DNA from: CAZERT01 sp964630015
GTDB lineage: Bacteria; Patescibacteriota; Microgenomatia; UBA10105; UBA927
DNA length: 33,339 nucleotides
Reading direction: 5' to 3'
NCBI GenBank assembly: GCA_964630015.1
Contig: CAZVTJ010000004.1
Location: 1-33,339 of the forward strand
Shown: positions 1 to 6,205 of the stretch, piece by piece
How positions within the stretch are numbered: the first letter of the stretch is position 1
Layout of the letters: every line of letters begins with the position of its first letter
Made by a program: the position numbers and the translations under genes
Notes under the pieces: generated by a model
Told to the model about the DNA's origin: nothing
The model's input: the letters and a program-made list of their open reading frames with translations, nothing else
The model's database searches: none

Positions 1-2
1 CC

Positions 3-209
3 TACATTAATACGAAATACTTTTTTATTAACATGACGCTTGCCCGGTTTCGACAACCTCCTTCAGCGGAATTCGTTCACATGGTAAATGATATATCCAG
101 TACGATTGCATTTGATCCATACCGCATCGATACGGTTTCCCTGGTAAGTTCAAATGCCGCTATGAAACACAGAGTAACATTTGGTACGTGGAAGCTGCGG
201 AAAAGTTAG
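3..209 (+). CDS. C-terminal fragment of a 2H phosphoesterase (2'-5' RNA ligase / LigT-like) protein
   Basis: The reading frame is open from the left edge of the window to TAG at 207-209, giving the last 68 residues of a longer protein. The segment INMTLARFRQ resembles the second HxTL motif of the 2'-5' RNA ligase/cyclic phosphodiesterase family (pHiTLaRf), and the tail IDTVSLVSSN...FGTWKL matches the family's last strands (V-x-L-x-x-S ... W-x-L). The expected motif histidine reads as asparagine (AAC), so this half of the catalytic pair may be lost. The gene converges on the ArsR-type gene and overlaps its stop by 4 bases. The family call rests on a short tail, so it is moderate. Confidence 0.5.
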   Translation, partial: YINTKYFFINMTLARFRQPPSAEFVHMVNDISSTIAFDPYRIDTVSLVSSNAAMKHRVTFGTWKLRKS

Positions 210-535
210 GGTTTTTTGTAGAATTTCGGAAGAGTATTTTCCCCAAACGGCGTTTCGTCAAATGCGCCAAGCCATTCAAACAACCCTGTTTCCACAATAG
301 AATACATCATCATTCTGCCGTTTCTCTTACGCTTCACAACACCGGCTGCATAGAGTTTCCGCAAATGATGGGTTGTTAAAACCTGAGGTAAATCGATATT
401 TTTTGAAATATCCTTGACTGCCATCGACCCGAATGCCAGAAGATACAAAATGCCTAAGCGATGTTTATTTGCAATTGCAGATGCATTTGCTGAATATTTT
501 TCAATTTTTTGGTGAAGTTTTATTCCCGTTAACAT
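206..535 (-). CDS. ArsR-type winged-helix transcriptional regulator
   Basis: A 109-residue protein with the fold order of small ArsR/SmtB regulators. A helix containing ANKHRLGILYLLAF is followed by the helix-turn-helix (VKDISKNIDLPQVLTTHHLRKLYAAGVV) and a basic beta wing (KRKRNGRMMMYSI). These proteins usually bind DNA as dimers. No cysteine metal site typical of ArsR or SmtB is visible, so the signal is unknown and it need not be a metal sensor. The ATG at 533-535 is the only sensible start; no strong Shine-Dalgarno is seen. It stands alone, with its stop overlapping the upstream partial gene by 4 bases. Confidence 0.75.
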   Translation of the reverse strand: MLTGIKLHQKIEKYSANASAIANKHRLGILYLLAFGSMAVKDISKNIDLPQVLTTHHLRKLYAAGVVKRKRNGRMMMYSIVETGLFEWLGAFDETPFGENTLPKFYKKP

Positions 536-639
536 AGGTTTTCTGATTGGACAGGAAATTTTATGTATACTCTACCCCCTACTATATCATAGATATGCAA
601 ACGATGAAACTGGGAGTTACCCAACGAAAAACTTTACGC

Positions 640-645
640 TATAAT
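640..645 (+). promoter_or_regulatory. -10 box (TATAAT) upstream of the tRNA-Tyr / GIY-YIG locus
   Basis: A perfect TATAAT lies 25 bases before the broken tRNA-Tyr copy that begins at 671. No good -35 is visible. Its position suggests it was the promoter of the original tRNA-Tyr gene and now drives the half tRNA, the endonuclease and the intact tRNA as one transcript. Confidence 0.5.
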
Positions 646-670
646 AAATGTCTGTTCTTGAAAAACAAAT

Positions 671-726
671 GTCAGGATGCCGGAGCGGTCAATCGGAATC
701 CCGCCATGGCGGGATAAAACTATCGC
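671..726 (+). pseudogene. Broken 5' half copy of tRNA-Tyr with a palindrome replacing the anticodon
   Basis: Bases 671-699 are identical to the first 29 bases of the intact tRNA-Tyr at 973-1001 (acceptor strand, D arm, start of the anticodon stem). The copy then carries a perfect 18-base palindrome (698-715, ATCCCGCCATGGCGGGAT) where the anticodon should be. It resumes with 11 bases of the 3' side of the anticodon arm (716-726) and stops there, with no variable arm, T arm or acceptor 3' strand. It cannot make a tRNA and forms the leader of the GIY-YIG gene. An ATG at 669 is in frame with that gene, so the half tRNA could also be translated as a 20-residue N-terminal extension. Confidence 0.85.
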
Positions 727-728
727 AT

Positions 729-1010
729 ATGTATTTTACATACATAATACAAAGCACTAAAACGAATAGATTTTATATAGGATCAACTGGTAATATTACA
801 GAAAGAATTCAACAGCATAATAATGGACTAACTAAAAGTACACGAAATCATGGACCTTATGAATTAGTACATATAGAAACTTTTGAAACAAGAGGTGAAG
901 CATTAAAAAGAGAGAAAGCTATAAAACGATATAAACACGGAAATGCTTTTAAAAAATTAATAGGTGAAAATTGTCAGGATGCCGGAGCGGTCAATCGGAA
1001 TAGTCTGTAA
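729..1010 (+). CDS. GIY-YIG domain endonuclease (UPF0213/URI-like), ends inside tRNA-Tyr
   Basis: A 93-residue single-domain protein. The GIY-YIG motif reads TYIIQS...RFYIGST (residues 4-20), followed by N-terminal-domain features such as the N-x-x-x-R...H segment (GNITERIQQHNNG) and the R-E-x-x-x-K tail (ALKREKAIKRYKHGNAFKKLI). Family members are DNA nickases or nucleases; the substrate here is unknown. The gene is clearly more A+T-rich than its neighbours, as expected for an acquired element. It lies between a broken and an intact copy of tRNA-Tyr. Its last 12 codons are tRNA sequence, and its stop codon TAA (1008-1010) uses the last two anticodon bases. The ATG at 729 was chosen because the domain begins there; ATG 669 is an in-frame alternative. 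Confidence 0.85.
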   Translation: MYFTYIIQSTKTNRFYIGSTGNITERIQQHNNGLTKSTRNHGPYELVHIETFETRGEALKREKAIKRYKHGNAFKKLIGENCQDAGAVNRNSL

Positions 1011-1060
1011 AACTATCGCCTTAACGGGCTACCCAGGTTCGAATCCTGGTCCTGACACCA
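973..1060 (+). tRNA. tRNA-Tyr (GTA)
   Basis: A complete 88-base type-II tRNA. The acceptor stem is perfect (973-979 with 1050-1056). It has a D stem CCG/CGG, an anticodon stem ATAGT/ACTAT with loop CTGTAAA (anticodon GTA at 1007-1009), a long variable arm, a T arm CCAGG-TTCGAAT-CCTGG, discriminator A and an encoded CCA (1058-1060). Its first 38 bases overlap the 3' end of the GIY-YIG ORF on the same strand. Confidence 0.97.
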
Positions 1061-1162
1061 ATGTGGAATCTCCCGCTTTGCTTCGCATGCGGGATCGATC
1101 GACTGGTAGCTTCGTGTATCGGAATACACTCTTCAACCAGTCATCGTCTGGTCCTGACACCA
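1061..1162 (+). repeat. tRNA-Tyr remnant with a GC-rich hairpin
   Basis: This stretch follows the intact tRNA. It contains GGAAT then a CCCGC...GCGGG hairpin (about 1074-1093), echoing the CGGAAT-CCCGCC junction of the upstream broken copy. It ends with 15 bases (1148-1162) identical to the last 15 bases of the intact tRNA, including CCA. Just before that an ACCAG/CTGGT stem with a 7-base loop mimics a degraded T arm. It looks like a decayed further tRNA-Tyr copy. Confidence 0.6.
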
Positions 1163-1168
1163 AATACG

Positions 1169-1468
1169 TTACACTTCTTCAGAAGCCTTGCTTATTTTAT
1201 CCATCGTGTGGTGAAGCTCGTTTTCCAAATCCGTTCCGGTAACCGCAGCCAGACGAAGAAGCAGTAAAAACACATCCCCCAATTCCTGCCGGAACGATTC
1301 CGCGATTCTGTTATTATTTTCCTTATACCCGTTTTCCTTCAGGAACGCCCGCGTTGATTCGCCCAGTTCTTCCAAAAGAAAAAGCATGATGATTTTAGGA
1401 TCCTGGCTGTGGCCAAGGTCTTTCATTTGTTTTTCGACATCCGTTTGTAAACTCCGTAAATCTGCCAT
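1169..1468 (-). CDS. MazG-like nucleotide pyrophosphohydrolase
   Basis: About 99 residues forming one all-alpha NTP-PPase (MazG/dUTPase superfamily) domain. The metal-binding pattern is visible as LEELGES early and QELGDVFLLLLRL later (E-x-x-E ... E-x-x-D), matching the usual Mg2+ site. Such enzymes hydrolyse (d)NTPs, often non-canonical ones, to monophosphate and pyrophosphate. ATG 1468 is preferred to ATG 1477 because a GGGGGAAAGG sequence directly abuts the outer ATG but lies 9 bases before the inner one. Its stop is 6 bases from the tRNA-Tyr remnant. Confidence 0.75.
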   Translation of the reverse strand: MADLRSLQTDVEKQMKDLGHSQDPKIIMLFLLEELGESTRAFLKENGYKENNNRIAESFRQELGDVFLLLLRLAAVTGTDLENELHHTMDKISKASEEV

Positions 1469-1537
1469 ATTGCGCATCCTTTCCCCCTATTGTATCGCTT
1501 CTTTTTCAACCTGACGAGCCCATAATATTTTCATCCC

Positions 1538-1566
1538 TTGCATATGGCATTTGAGCGTCATATAGT
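1538..1566 (+). promoter_or_regulatory. Promoter TTGCAT-17-TATAGT
   Basis: The -35 TTGCAT (1538-1543) and -10 TATAGT (1561-1566) are separated by 17 bases. The -10 box ends 9 bases before the ATG at 1576, so the transcript should be leaderless or nearly so. Confidence 0.6.
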
Positions 1567-1575
1567 AAATTGCAT

Positions 1576-2082
1576 ATGGAAAACGAACACAACCTGCCTG
1601 AAAAGGGCGATACATCAACCGTATATGTTATTGGGGCCATTGTCGTGGTCGCCGTTATTATTGCAGCAATTCTTTTATGGCCAAAACCAAAGCCGCAAGT
1701 AGCGACACCGGGAACACAGTCACCGGTTACACAGCCAGCAGTCGAAAACAAACCGAATTTTACACAACTGGTATGTGAAAGACAGTGGTACAACCCAGTC
1801 ATTGGACGGCCACAATACTATCTTTCAGCCGAAGGAGGAGACATAAACTCCATAAACCCGGCAGAATGTGTTTTCACCGTCACCAATGGAACAAACGTTG
1901 TGTTAACGGAAAAAGCAAACGCAACATTCGCTCCAGCTCCTGAGCGGGGCGGAAGCAGATTTGTCTGTACGACAAAAGCAATTGAATTGCCAAAAAATAC
2001 AGCACTTACACTGACGATCACAGTCAAAAATGATCAGGGTCAACAGGCTACGTGCCCGGCAGGTGCACTGAACCTTCAATAA
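1576..2082 (+). CDS. Membrane-anchored extracytoplasmic protein of unknown function
   Basis: 168 residues. A short polar N-terminus is followed by one strong transmembrane helix (about residues 16-35, VYVIGAIVVVAVIIAAILLW), then a proline/threonine-rich linker (KPKPQVATPGTQSPVTQP). The roughly 110-residue outer domain has four cysteines that may pair (VCERQW, AECVF, FVCTTK, ATCPAG). The pattern resembles an Ig-like beta domain, but no family is recognised. TTG 1570 is possible, but ATG 1576 sits at the right distance from the promoter. No Shine-Dalgarno is present. It is followed by a strong terminator. Confidence 0.75.
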   Translation: MENEHNLPEKGDTSTVYVIGAIVVVAVIIAAILLWPKPKPQVATPGTQSPVTQPAVENKPNFTQLVCERQWYNPVIGRPQYYLSAEGGDINSINPAECVFTVTNGTNVVLTEKANATFAPAPERGGSRFVCTTKAIELPKNTALTLTITVKNDQGQQATCPAGALNLQ

Positions 2083-2104
2083 CATAGGCGGAAACGACGT
2101 CACC

Positions 2105-2130
2105 AAAAAATCCCCTTCGGGGGATTTTTT
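2105..2130. terminator. Bidirectional intrinsic terminator
   Basis: A perfect 11-bp stem (AAAAAATCCCC / GGGGATTTTTT) with a TTCG tetraloop carries A and T tracts on both sides. It serves the converging genes that end at 2082 (+) and 2132 (-). Confidence 0.93.
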
Positions 2131-2131
2131 G

Positions 2132-3139
2132 TTATCTGATGAAAGATCGATAGAAATCAATAGCGCGAATTACTGCCGTATTCCAAGACGCGGCGCCATC
2201 AGATAGATTATGATCCGCTCCGGGATACACGAAAAGTTCCGCCTGTTTTCCTTTGTCCTCAAGGCTTTTTACAAAATTCTGGCTCCAGACAAGCGGCACC
2301 GCATCATCGGCACTCCCCTGGTGGAGTTGTATCGGGGCCATAATCCTTTCTATATAGTTTGTGAAGGAATACAAATCCGCTTTGTACTGTGCCTCAAAAA
2401 TCGCAAGTCTCCGGCGGAGTTCCTTCCCGCCATCATCAAATTCATCCGTGTAATACAAAATGCTATACGGAAACGGTTTGGTTACCGGCGCCCACAGCAC
2501 GGTTGGAATCGGTTTACCCGTAATCGCAAGGGTGGTAAGGGCTATTTGACCGCCATTGCTGTGCCCCCATAAAAAAATCCTCTCCGGATCCGCAAACCCA
2601 ATGGTGGAAACATCCGCCAGAAGCTGAAGGACTGCCGTATATGTCTGGAACCGGTCCTCAAACACATCGTTTGATTGGCCATCCGACTGCCCATAGCCAA
2701 AAAAATCAGGCGCCAGGGAAAGAAATCCGTTTTTCGCAAACACTTCCGCACTCCGCTTCGTGCCTACACCTTGCTCATATATGGTCGGATCCACAAATCC
2801 GCGGATCTGGACAATCACGGGCATTTTTTTGGACTCCGCTGTCATTGGAATATGGGCAAGACCGCTTATCCGCTTGGTGCCAAGGGAGTAAAAAAATGGC
2901 TTTACCACAAATCCCGATTCCGTTGCGATGGGGTCGGCAAAGGTAATTGGTTGCGGGGTAAATTGCCGCTTGGACAACGCTTCTATCGTATATTCATCCA
3001 ATGGACGGACTTGTTTTCCGAAAGTTCCGATGGGAGACACGATCTGGCACGGAAGGGTAAAACGCGAAAGCACAATACCGCCCACGCCACCAAGCACAAA
3101 TAACACGGCTCCAATACCTATATATAGCCATCGGTTCAT
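2132..3139 (-). CDS. Membrane-anchored alpha/beta hydrolase (prolyl oligopeptidase/acyl peptidase type)
   Basis: 335 residues. The N-terminal transmembrane anchor (WLYIGIGAVLFVLGGVGGIVL) is followed by an alpha/beta hydrolase domain. The oxyanion strand PVIVQIRGFVDP leads to the nucleophile elbow GHSNGG (serine nucleophile), then GSADDAVP (acid) and GADHNL (histidine), the catalytic triad order of the S9/dienelactone hydrolase group. The active site would lie outside the membrane. Substrate cannot be told: peptide or ester. ATG 3139 is preferred to GTG 3145. It converges on the preceding anchored-protein gene across a shared terminator. Confidence 0.85.
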   Translation of the reverse strand: MNRWLYIGIGAVLFVLGGVGGIVLSRFTLPCQIVSPIGTFGKQVRPLDEYTIEALSKRQFTPQPITFADPIATESGFVVKPFFYSLGTKRISGLAHIPMTAESKKMPVIVQIRGFVDPTIYEQGVGTKRSAEVFAKNGFLSLAPDFFGYGQSDGQSNDVFEDRFQTYTAVLQLLADVSTIGFADPERIFLWGHSNGGQIALTTLAITGKPIPTVLWAPVTKPFPYSILYYTDEFDDGGKELRRRLAIFEAQYKADLYSFTNYIERIMAPIQLHQGSADDAVPLVWSQNFVKSLEDKGKQAELFVYPGADHNLSDGAASWNTAVIRAIDFYRSFIR

Positions 3140-3184
3140 GACCACTATTGTACCCCAACGTGACGGTGGAACGGAAAACCTCAG

Positions 3185-4399
3185 TTATTTTCCGATGATT
3201 CCCAATTCCCGTCCGACGCGGCCAAACGCACGGAGTCCGAAATCAAGGTCTTTTTTGCTATGGGATGCCGAAGGCATCACGCGAATCCGCGCTTTCCCAA
3301 GGGCAACCATCGGGAACTTAATCGGTGTTGCAAATACCTTCTGTTTGAAAAGGAGTGCAGAAAACTGTGCTGCCTTTGTTTCATCCCCGATCATCACCGG
3401 CGTAATTGGCGTTTCGCTGTGGCCGGTATCGAATCCAAGTTTGGTAAATCCGGCCTTAAGATACGCGGCATTGTCCCATACCTTTTTCACCAGCTTGTCG
3501 GACTTGGACAATTCACGGACACAGGCAATCATTGCCGCGGTTGCGGGAATGGAAAGTCCCGTGGAAAATAGAAAGGGTCGGCCCTTCTGGTGATAATACT
3601 CGATCAGGGATTTACGCCCCGTGATGGCCCCACCAATCACCCCAAATGCCTTGGAAAAAGTTCCCACCTCTATGTCTACCTGTCCGTGAAGCTTGAAATG
3701 ATCCACAATTCCCCGTCCATGGGATCCGAGGATTCCTTCCCCGTGTGCATCATCAACCATCGTTATTGCACCGTATTTTTTTGCCAGTGCCACGATTTCG
3801 GGAAGTCTGGCAATATCTCCGTCCATGGAAAATACACCGTCCGTCACCACCAAAATCAGCCGGTCTGCGCCGTCGGCTTTTTTCGTTTCGGCAAGTTCAG
3901 CGGCTTTTTCCAGCTGAACCTTCAGATCCGCCATATCATTGTGCTTATAGATCATCTTATTGCCGATCCCCGACACACGGATGGCATCGATGATGGAAGC
4001 GTGGTTGAGTTCATCGGAGATGACGATATCTTCCTTCCCCATAATCGTCTGGATGGCAACGATATTGGCAATAAACCCCGACTGCACCACAATCGCCGCT
4101 TCCACTTTCTTAAACGAGGCAAGTTCGGATTCCAACTGGATATGAAGCGCGTTGGTTCCGGAAAGCGTACGGACCGCACCGTTTCCGATACCGTACTTTT
4201 TGACTGCCCTAATTGCCGCGTTTGACAGACGGGTATCTGCCGCAAGGCCAAGGTAATTGTTGGAGCAGAAATTCAGCACTTTTTTCCCGTCAACCCGAAG
4301 CCATGCTCCCTGCGGCGACTGAAGCGTGCGGATATTGTTGTACAGTCCTTTCTCCTTCATTGACGCAACTGTTTTGTCGATAAATTGCAGTGGATCCAT
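3185..4399 (-). CDS. kbl: 2-amino-3-ketobutyrate CoA ligase (glycine C-acetyltransferase)
   Basis: 404 residues, a normal length for the PLP-dependent alpha-oxoamine synthase family. Typical segments appear in order: FCSNNYLGLAAD near the N-terminus, GSGG-like GNGAVRTLSGT, SDELNHASIIDAIR, the PLP-ring aspartate motif VDDAHGEG, and the Schiff-base lysine in VGTFSKAFG. Kbl splits 2-amino-3-ketobutyrate with CoA into glycine and acetyl-CoA. The family also includes 8-amino-7-oxononanoate synthase (BioF). The Kbl assignment leans on the gene just upstream, threonine dehydrogenase, and on N-terminal features (FIDKTVASMKEKGLYNNIRTLQSPQG) typical of Kbl. No Shine-Dalgarno is seen. Confidence 0.85.
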   Translation of the reverse strand: MDPLQFIDKTVASMKEKGLYNNIRTLQSPQGAWLRVDGKKVLNFCSNNYLGLAADTRLSNAAIRAVKKYGIGNGAVRTLSGTNALHIQLESELASFKKVEAAIVVQSGFIANIVAIQTIMGKEDIVISDELNHASIIDAIRVSGIGNKMIYKHNDMADLKVQLEKAAELAETKKADGADRLILVVTDGVFSMDGDIARLPEIVALAKKYGAITMVDDAHGEGILGSHGRGIVDHFKLHGQVDIEVGTFSKAFGVIGGAITGRKSLIEYYHQKGRPFLFSTGLSIPATAAMIACVRELSKSDKLVKKVWDNAAYLKAGFTKLGFDTGHSETPITPVMIGDETKAAQFSALLFKQKVFATPIKFPMVALGKARIRVMPSASHSKKDLDFGLRAFGRVGRELGIIGK

Positions 4400-4472
4400 A
4401 TATTTTCATTGCTTCATTGCCTTATGATTTCATTGTTTAAAACCAATAAAACAAAAAACAACGCTCCAACAA

Positions 4473-5414
4473 TTATATCATCCCGAATTTCTTTTTTAAT
4501 TCCCGGATCATCACATCCGTCATTTTGGCAAGATCGAATTCATGCTTCCATCCCCAATCGGCTCGGGCTACGGAATCATCAATCGACTGCGGCCAGGAAT
4601 CGGCGATTTTCTGCCGATGGTCAGGCTTGTAGCTAACCGCAACCGGAATCCTGGTATTTATTTCTTTTGCCAATTCTTCCGCCGTAAAGCTGATTGCCGC
4701 CAAGTTGTAGCTTGTCCGAACCGTGAGTTTGGCAGGATCTGCTTCCATCAACTCAACCGTTGCGCGAACTCCGTCATCCATATACATCATGGGCAGCGTC
4801 GTCTTCGGTCCCACGAAACACTCATACGCACCTTTTTGCAATCCATCATAAAAAATGGCAACCGCATAATCCGTTGTTCCGCCACCCGGAGGAGTTTTCC
4901 AGCTGATAAGCCCCGGATACCGGAGACTTCGGACATCAAGACCGTATTTGAGATGGTAATAATGGACCAAACCCTCACCGGCAAGTTTCGTGACTCCGTA
5001 CATGGTTGTCGGTTCCAACACGGTCTGCTGGGGAGTATTGACCCTTGGTGTCGTTGGACCGAATGCGGCAATGGAGCTGGGCCAAAAAACCTTCAGTTTA
5101 TCTTCAACCGCCAAATCCAAAATCAGCTTCAGTCCACCCATATTAACGTTCCACGTCAGCGTCGGATCGACTTCACCTTTGGCGGAAAGGAGGGAAACCA
5201 GATGATACACGGTGTCCACACGATATTTCTTTACTATATCCCCAACGGCTTTCGCGTCCGCCATATCCGCTTTTTCCACAATACCGTCAAAATCAGATGG
5301 AATCGTATGATGCCCCATGGCGATCACATGGTCTTTTCCGTATTTTTTCTGCAGAACCGGTACGAGTTCGGAGCCGATCTGGCCGAAGGCTCCTGTGACA
5401 AGAATGGTGTTCAT
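4473..5414 (-). CDS. L-threonine 3-dehydrogenase, SDR (UDP-galactose-epimerase-like) type
   Basis: 313 residues of extended short-chain dehydrogenase. The NAD-binding motif is VTGAFGQIGSEL at residues 5-16. The catalytic pair YGVTK (Y-x-x-x-K) and the upstream serine in WPSSIAAFGP are present, and the segment SLRYPGLISWKTPPGGGTTDYAV is characteristic of the epimerase-like threonine dehydrogenases. These oxidise L-threonine to 2-amino-3-ketobutyrate with NAD+. The product is the substrate of the next gene in the same direction (Kbl, 73 bases downstream), so the pair forms a complete threonine-to-glycine route. ATG 5414 starts the Rossmann fold directly; upstream open codons are not supported. 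Confidence 0.85.
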   Translation of the reverse strand: MNTILVTGAFGQIGSELVPVLQKKYGKDHVIAMGHHTIPSDFDGIVEKADMADAKAVGDIVKKYRVDTVYHLVSLLSAKGEVDPTLTWNVNMGGLKLILDLAVEDKLKVFWPSSIAAFGPTTPRVNTPQQTVLEPTTMYGVTKLAGEGLVHYYHLKYGLDVRSLRYPGLISWKTPPGGGTTDYAVAIFYDGLQKGAYECFVGPKTTLPMMYMDDGVRATVELMEADPAKLTVRTSYNLAAISFTAEELAKEINTRIPVAVSYKPDHRQKIADSWPQSIDDSVARADWGWKHEFDLAKMTDVMIRELKKKFGMI

Positions 5415-5506
5415 ATGAATATATTGTCGGAAATTTAAAAAATAATCATGCACATTTGAATATATAAATCGATAAGTAAATGCCCTACAATAGCTATAAT
5501 TGTTTC

Positions 5507-5512
5507 TATAGT
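5507..5512 (+). promoter_or_regulatory. -10 box TATAGT of the LAGLIDADG-like gene
   Basis: TATAGT ends 10 bases before ATG 5523. A second TATAAT lies at 5495-5500. An inverted repeat TAGCTAT/ATAGCTA (5491-5497 and 5517-5523) brackets both, and could be an operator. Confidence 0.4.
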
Positions 5513-5522
5513 AGAAATAGCT

Positions 5523-6122
5523 ATGGATAAAAATGAACTTATTGGTTTGTATTCCCGAGGTAAATCCCTCCAAGACATATCCCTCTTGAAACATTGTTCC
5601 GTACACAAAATTCGGTATTGGATGAACAAATATACTATTAAAAAGCGGTCAAGGAGTGAGGCATTGTACATAAAGTACAACCCACATGGTAATCCCTTTA
5701 TTACCCCTCTTGAACCAAATCAAAATGATGCTAGTTTTCAGTATGGTTTGGCACTTGGCTTATATTGGGGTGAAGGTAATAAAATGTCACCCCATGCAAT
5801 ACGGATAACAAATACCGATCCAGGAGTCATACTTCTATTCCGGAAATTTCTTGTTGATCAATGCCATATCCAAAAAAACAAAATTAAATACAGTATTGTT
5901 GGATTTGAGGATATTGGAGAAACAACAATAAAAAATTATTGGGCAAAAACACTCCAAGTTAACGAAAATGTTTTTGGGAAAATTGTATTGATAGCCCAAC
6001 AAGGGAAAGGAACATATTTAAAAAAGTCAAAATTTGGTGTTTGCACACTAACCGTTTGCAACGTAAAATTGAAAAGTTGGTTTATGGAGACTTTATCGCA
6101 ATTGAAAGCCTGGGTAGTTTAG
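5523..6122 (+). CDS. HTH plus LAGLIDADG-like homing-endonuclease family protein, ends inside tRNA-Thr
   Basis: 199 residues. The N-terminus (residues 1-48) looks like a helix-turn-helix (SLQDISLLKHCSVHKIRYWMNKYTIKKRSRSEA). Residues 75-90 contain LALGLYWGEGNK, which fits the LAGLIDADG helix pattern (G-L-x-x-G-E-G), followed by the usual strand and helix IRITNTDPGVILLFRKFL. Only one motif copy is present, so it would act as a dimer. The gene is A+T-rich compared with neighbours. The last five codons, including the TAG stop at 6120-6122, are the first 15 bases of tRNA-Thr. Domain assignment is by eye; an HTH regulator with a vestigial endonuclease fold is the alternative. Confidence 0.6.
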   Translation: MDKNELIGLYSRGKSLQDISLLKHCSVHKIRYWMNKYTIKKRSRSEALYIKYNPHGNPFITPLEPNQNDASFQYGLALGLYWGEGNKMSPHAIRITNTDPGVILLFRKFLVDQCHIQKNKIKYSIVGFEDIGETTIKNYWAKTLQVNENVFGKIVLIAQQGKGTYLKKSKFGVCTLTVCNVKLKSWFMETLSQLKAWVV

Positions 6123-6179
6123 CGGTAAAACATGCCCTTGGTAAGGGCAAGACTATGGGTCCGACTCCCATCTCAGGCT
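6108..6179 (+). tRNA. tRNA-Thr (GGT)
   Basis: A complete 72-base tRNA. The acceptor GCCTGGG pairs with CTCAGGC with one G-T wobble. It has a D stem GTTT/AAAC, an anticodon stem TGCCC/GGGCA with loop TTGGTAA (anticodon GGT at 6140-6142), a T arm ATGGG/CCCAT with loop TCCGACT, and discriminator T. CCA is not encoded. The 5' end overlaps the last 15 bases of the LAGLIDADG-like ORF. Confidence 0.96.
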
Positions 6180-6205
6180 CACAATAGGAGGCAGTACGAA
6201 TACTG

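Noticed and set aside
4400..4440. Repeated CAATGAA words before kbl as a regulatory array
   Set aside because: Only three imperfect copies in A+T-rich spacer; no more than low-complexity sequence.
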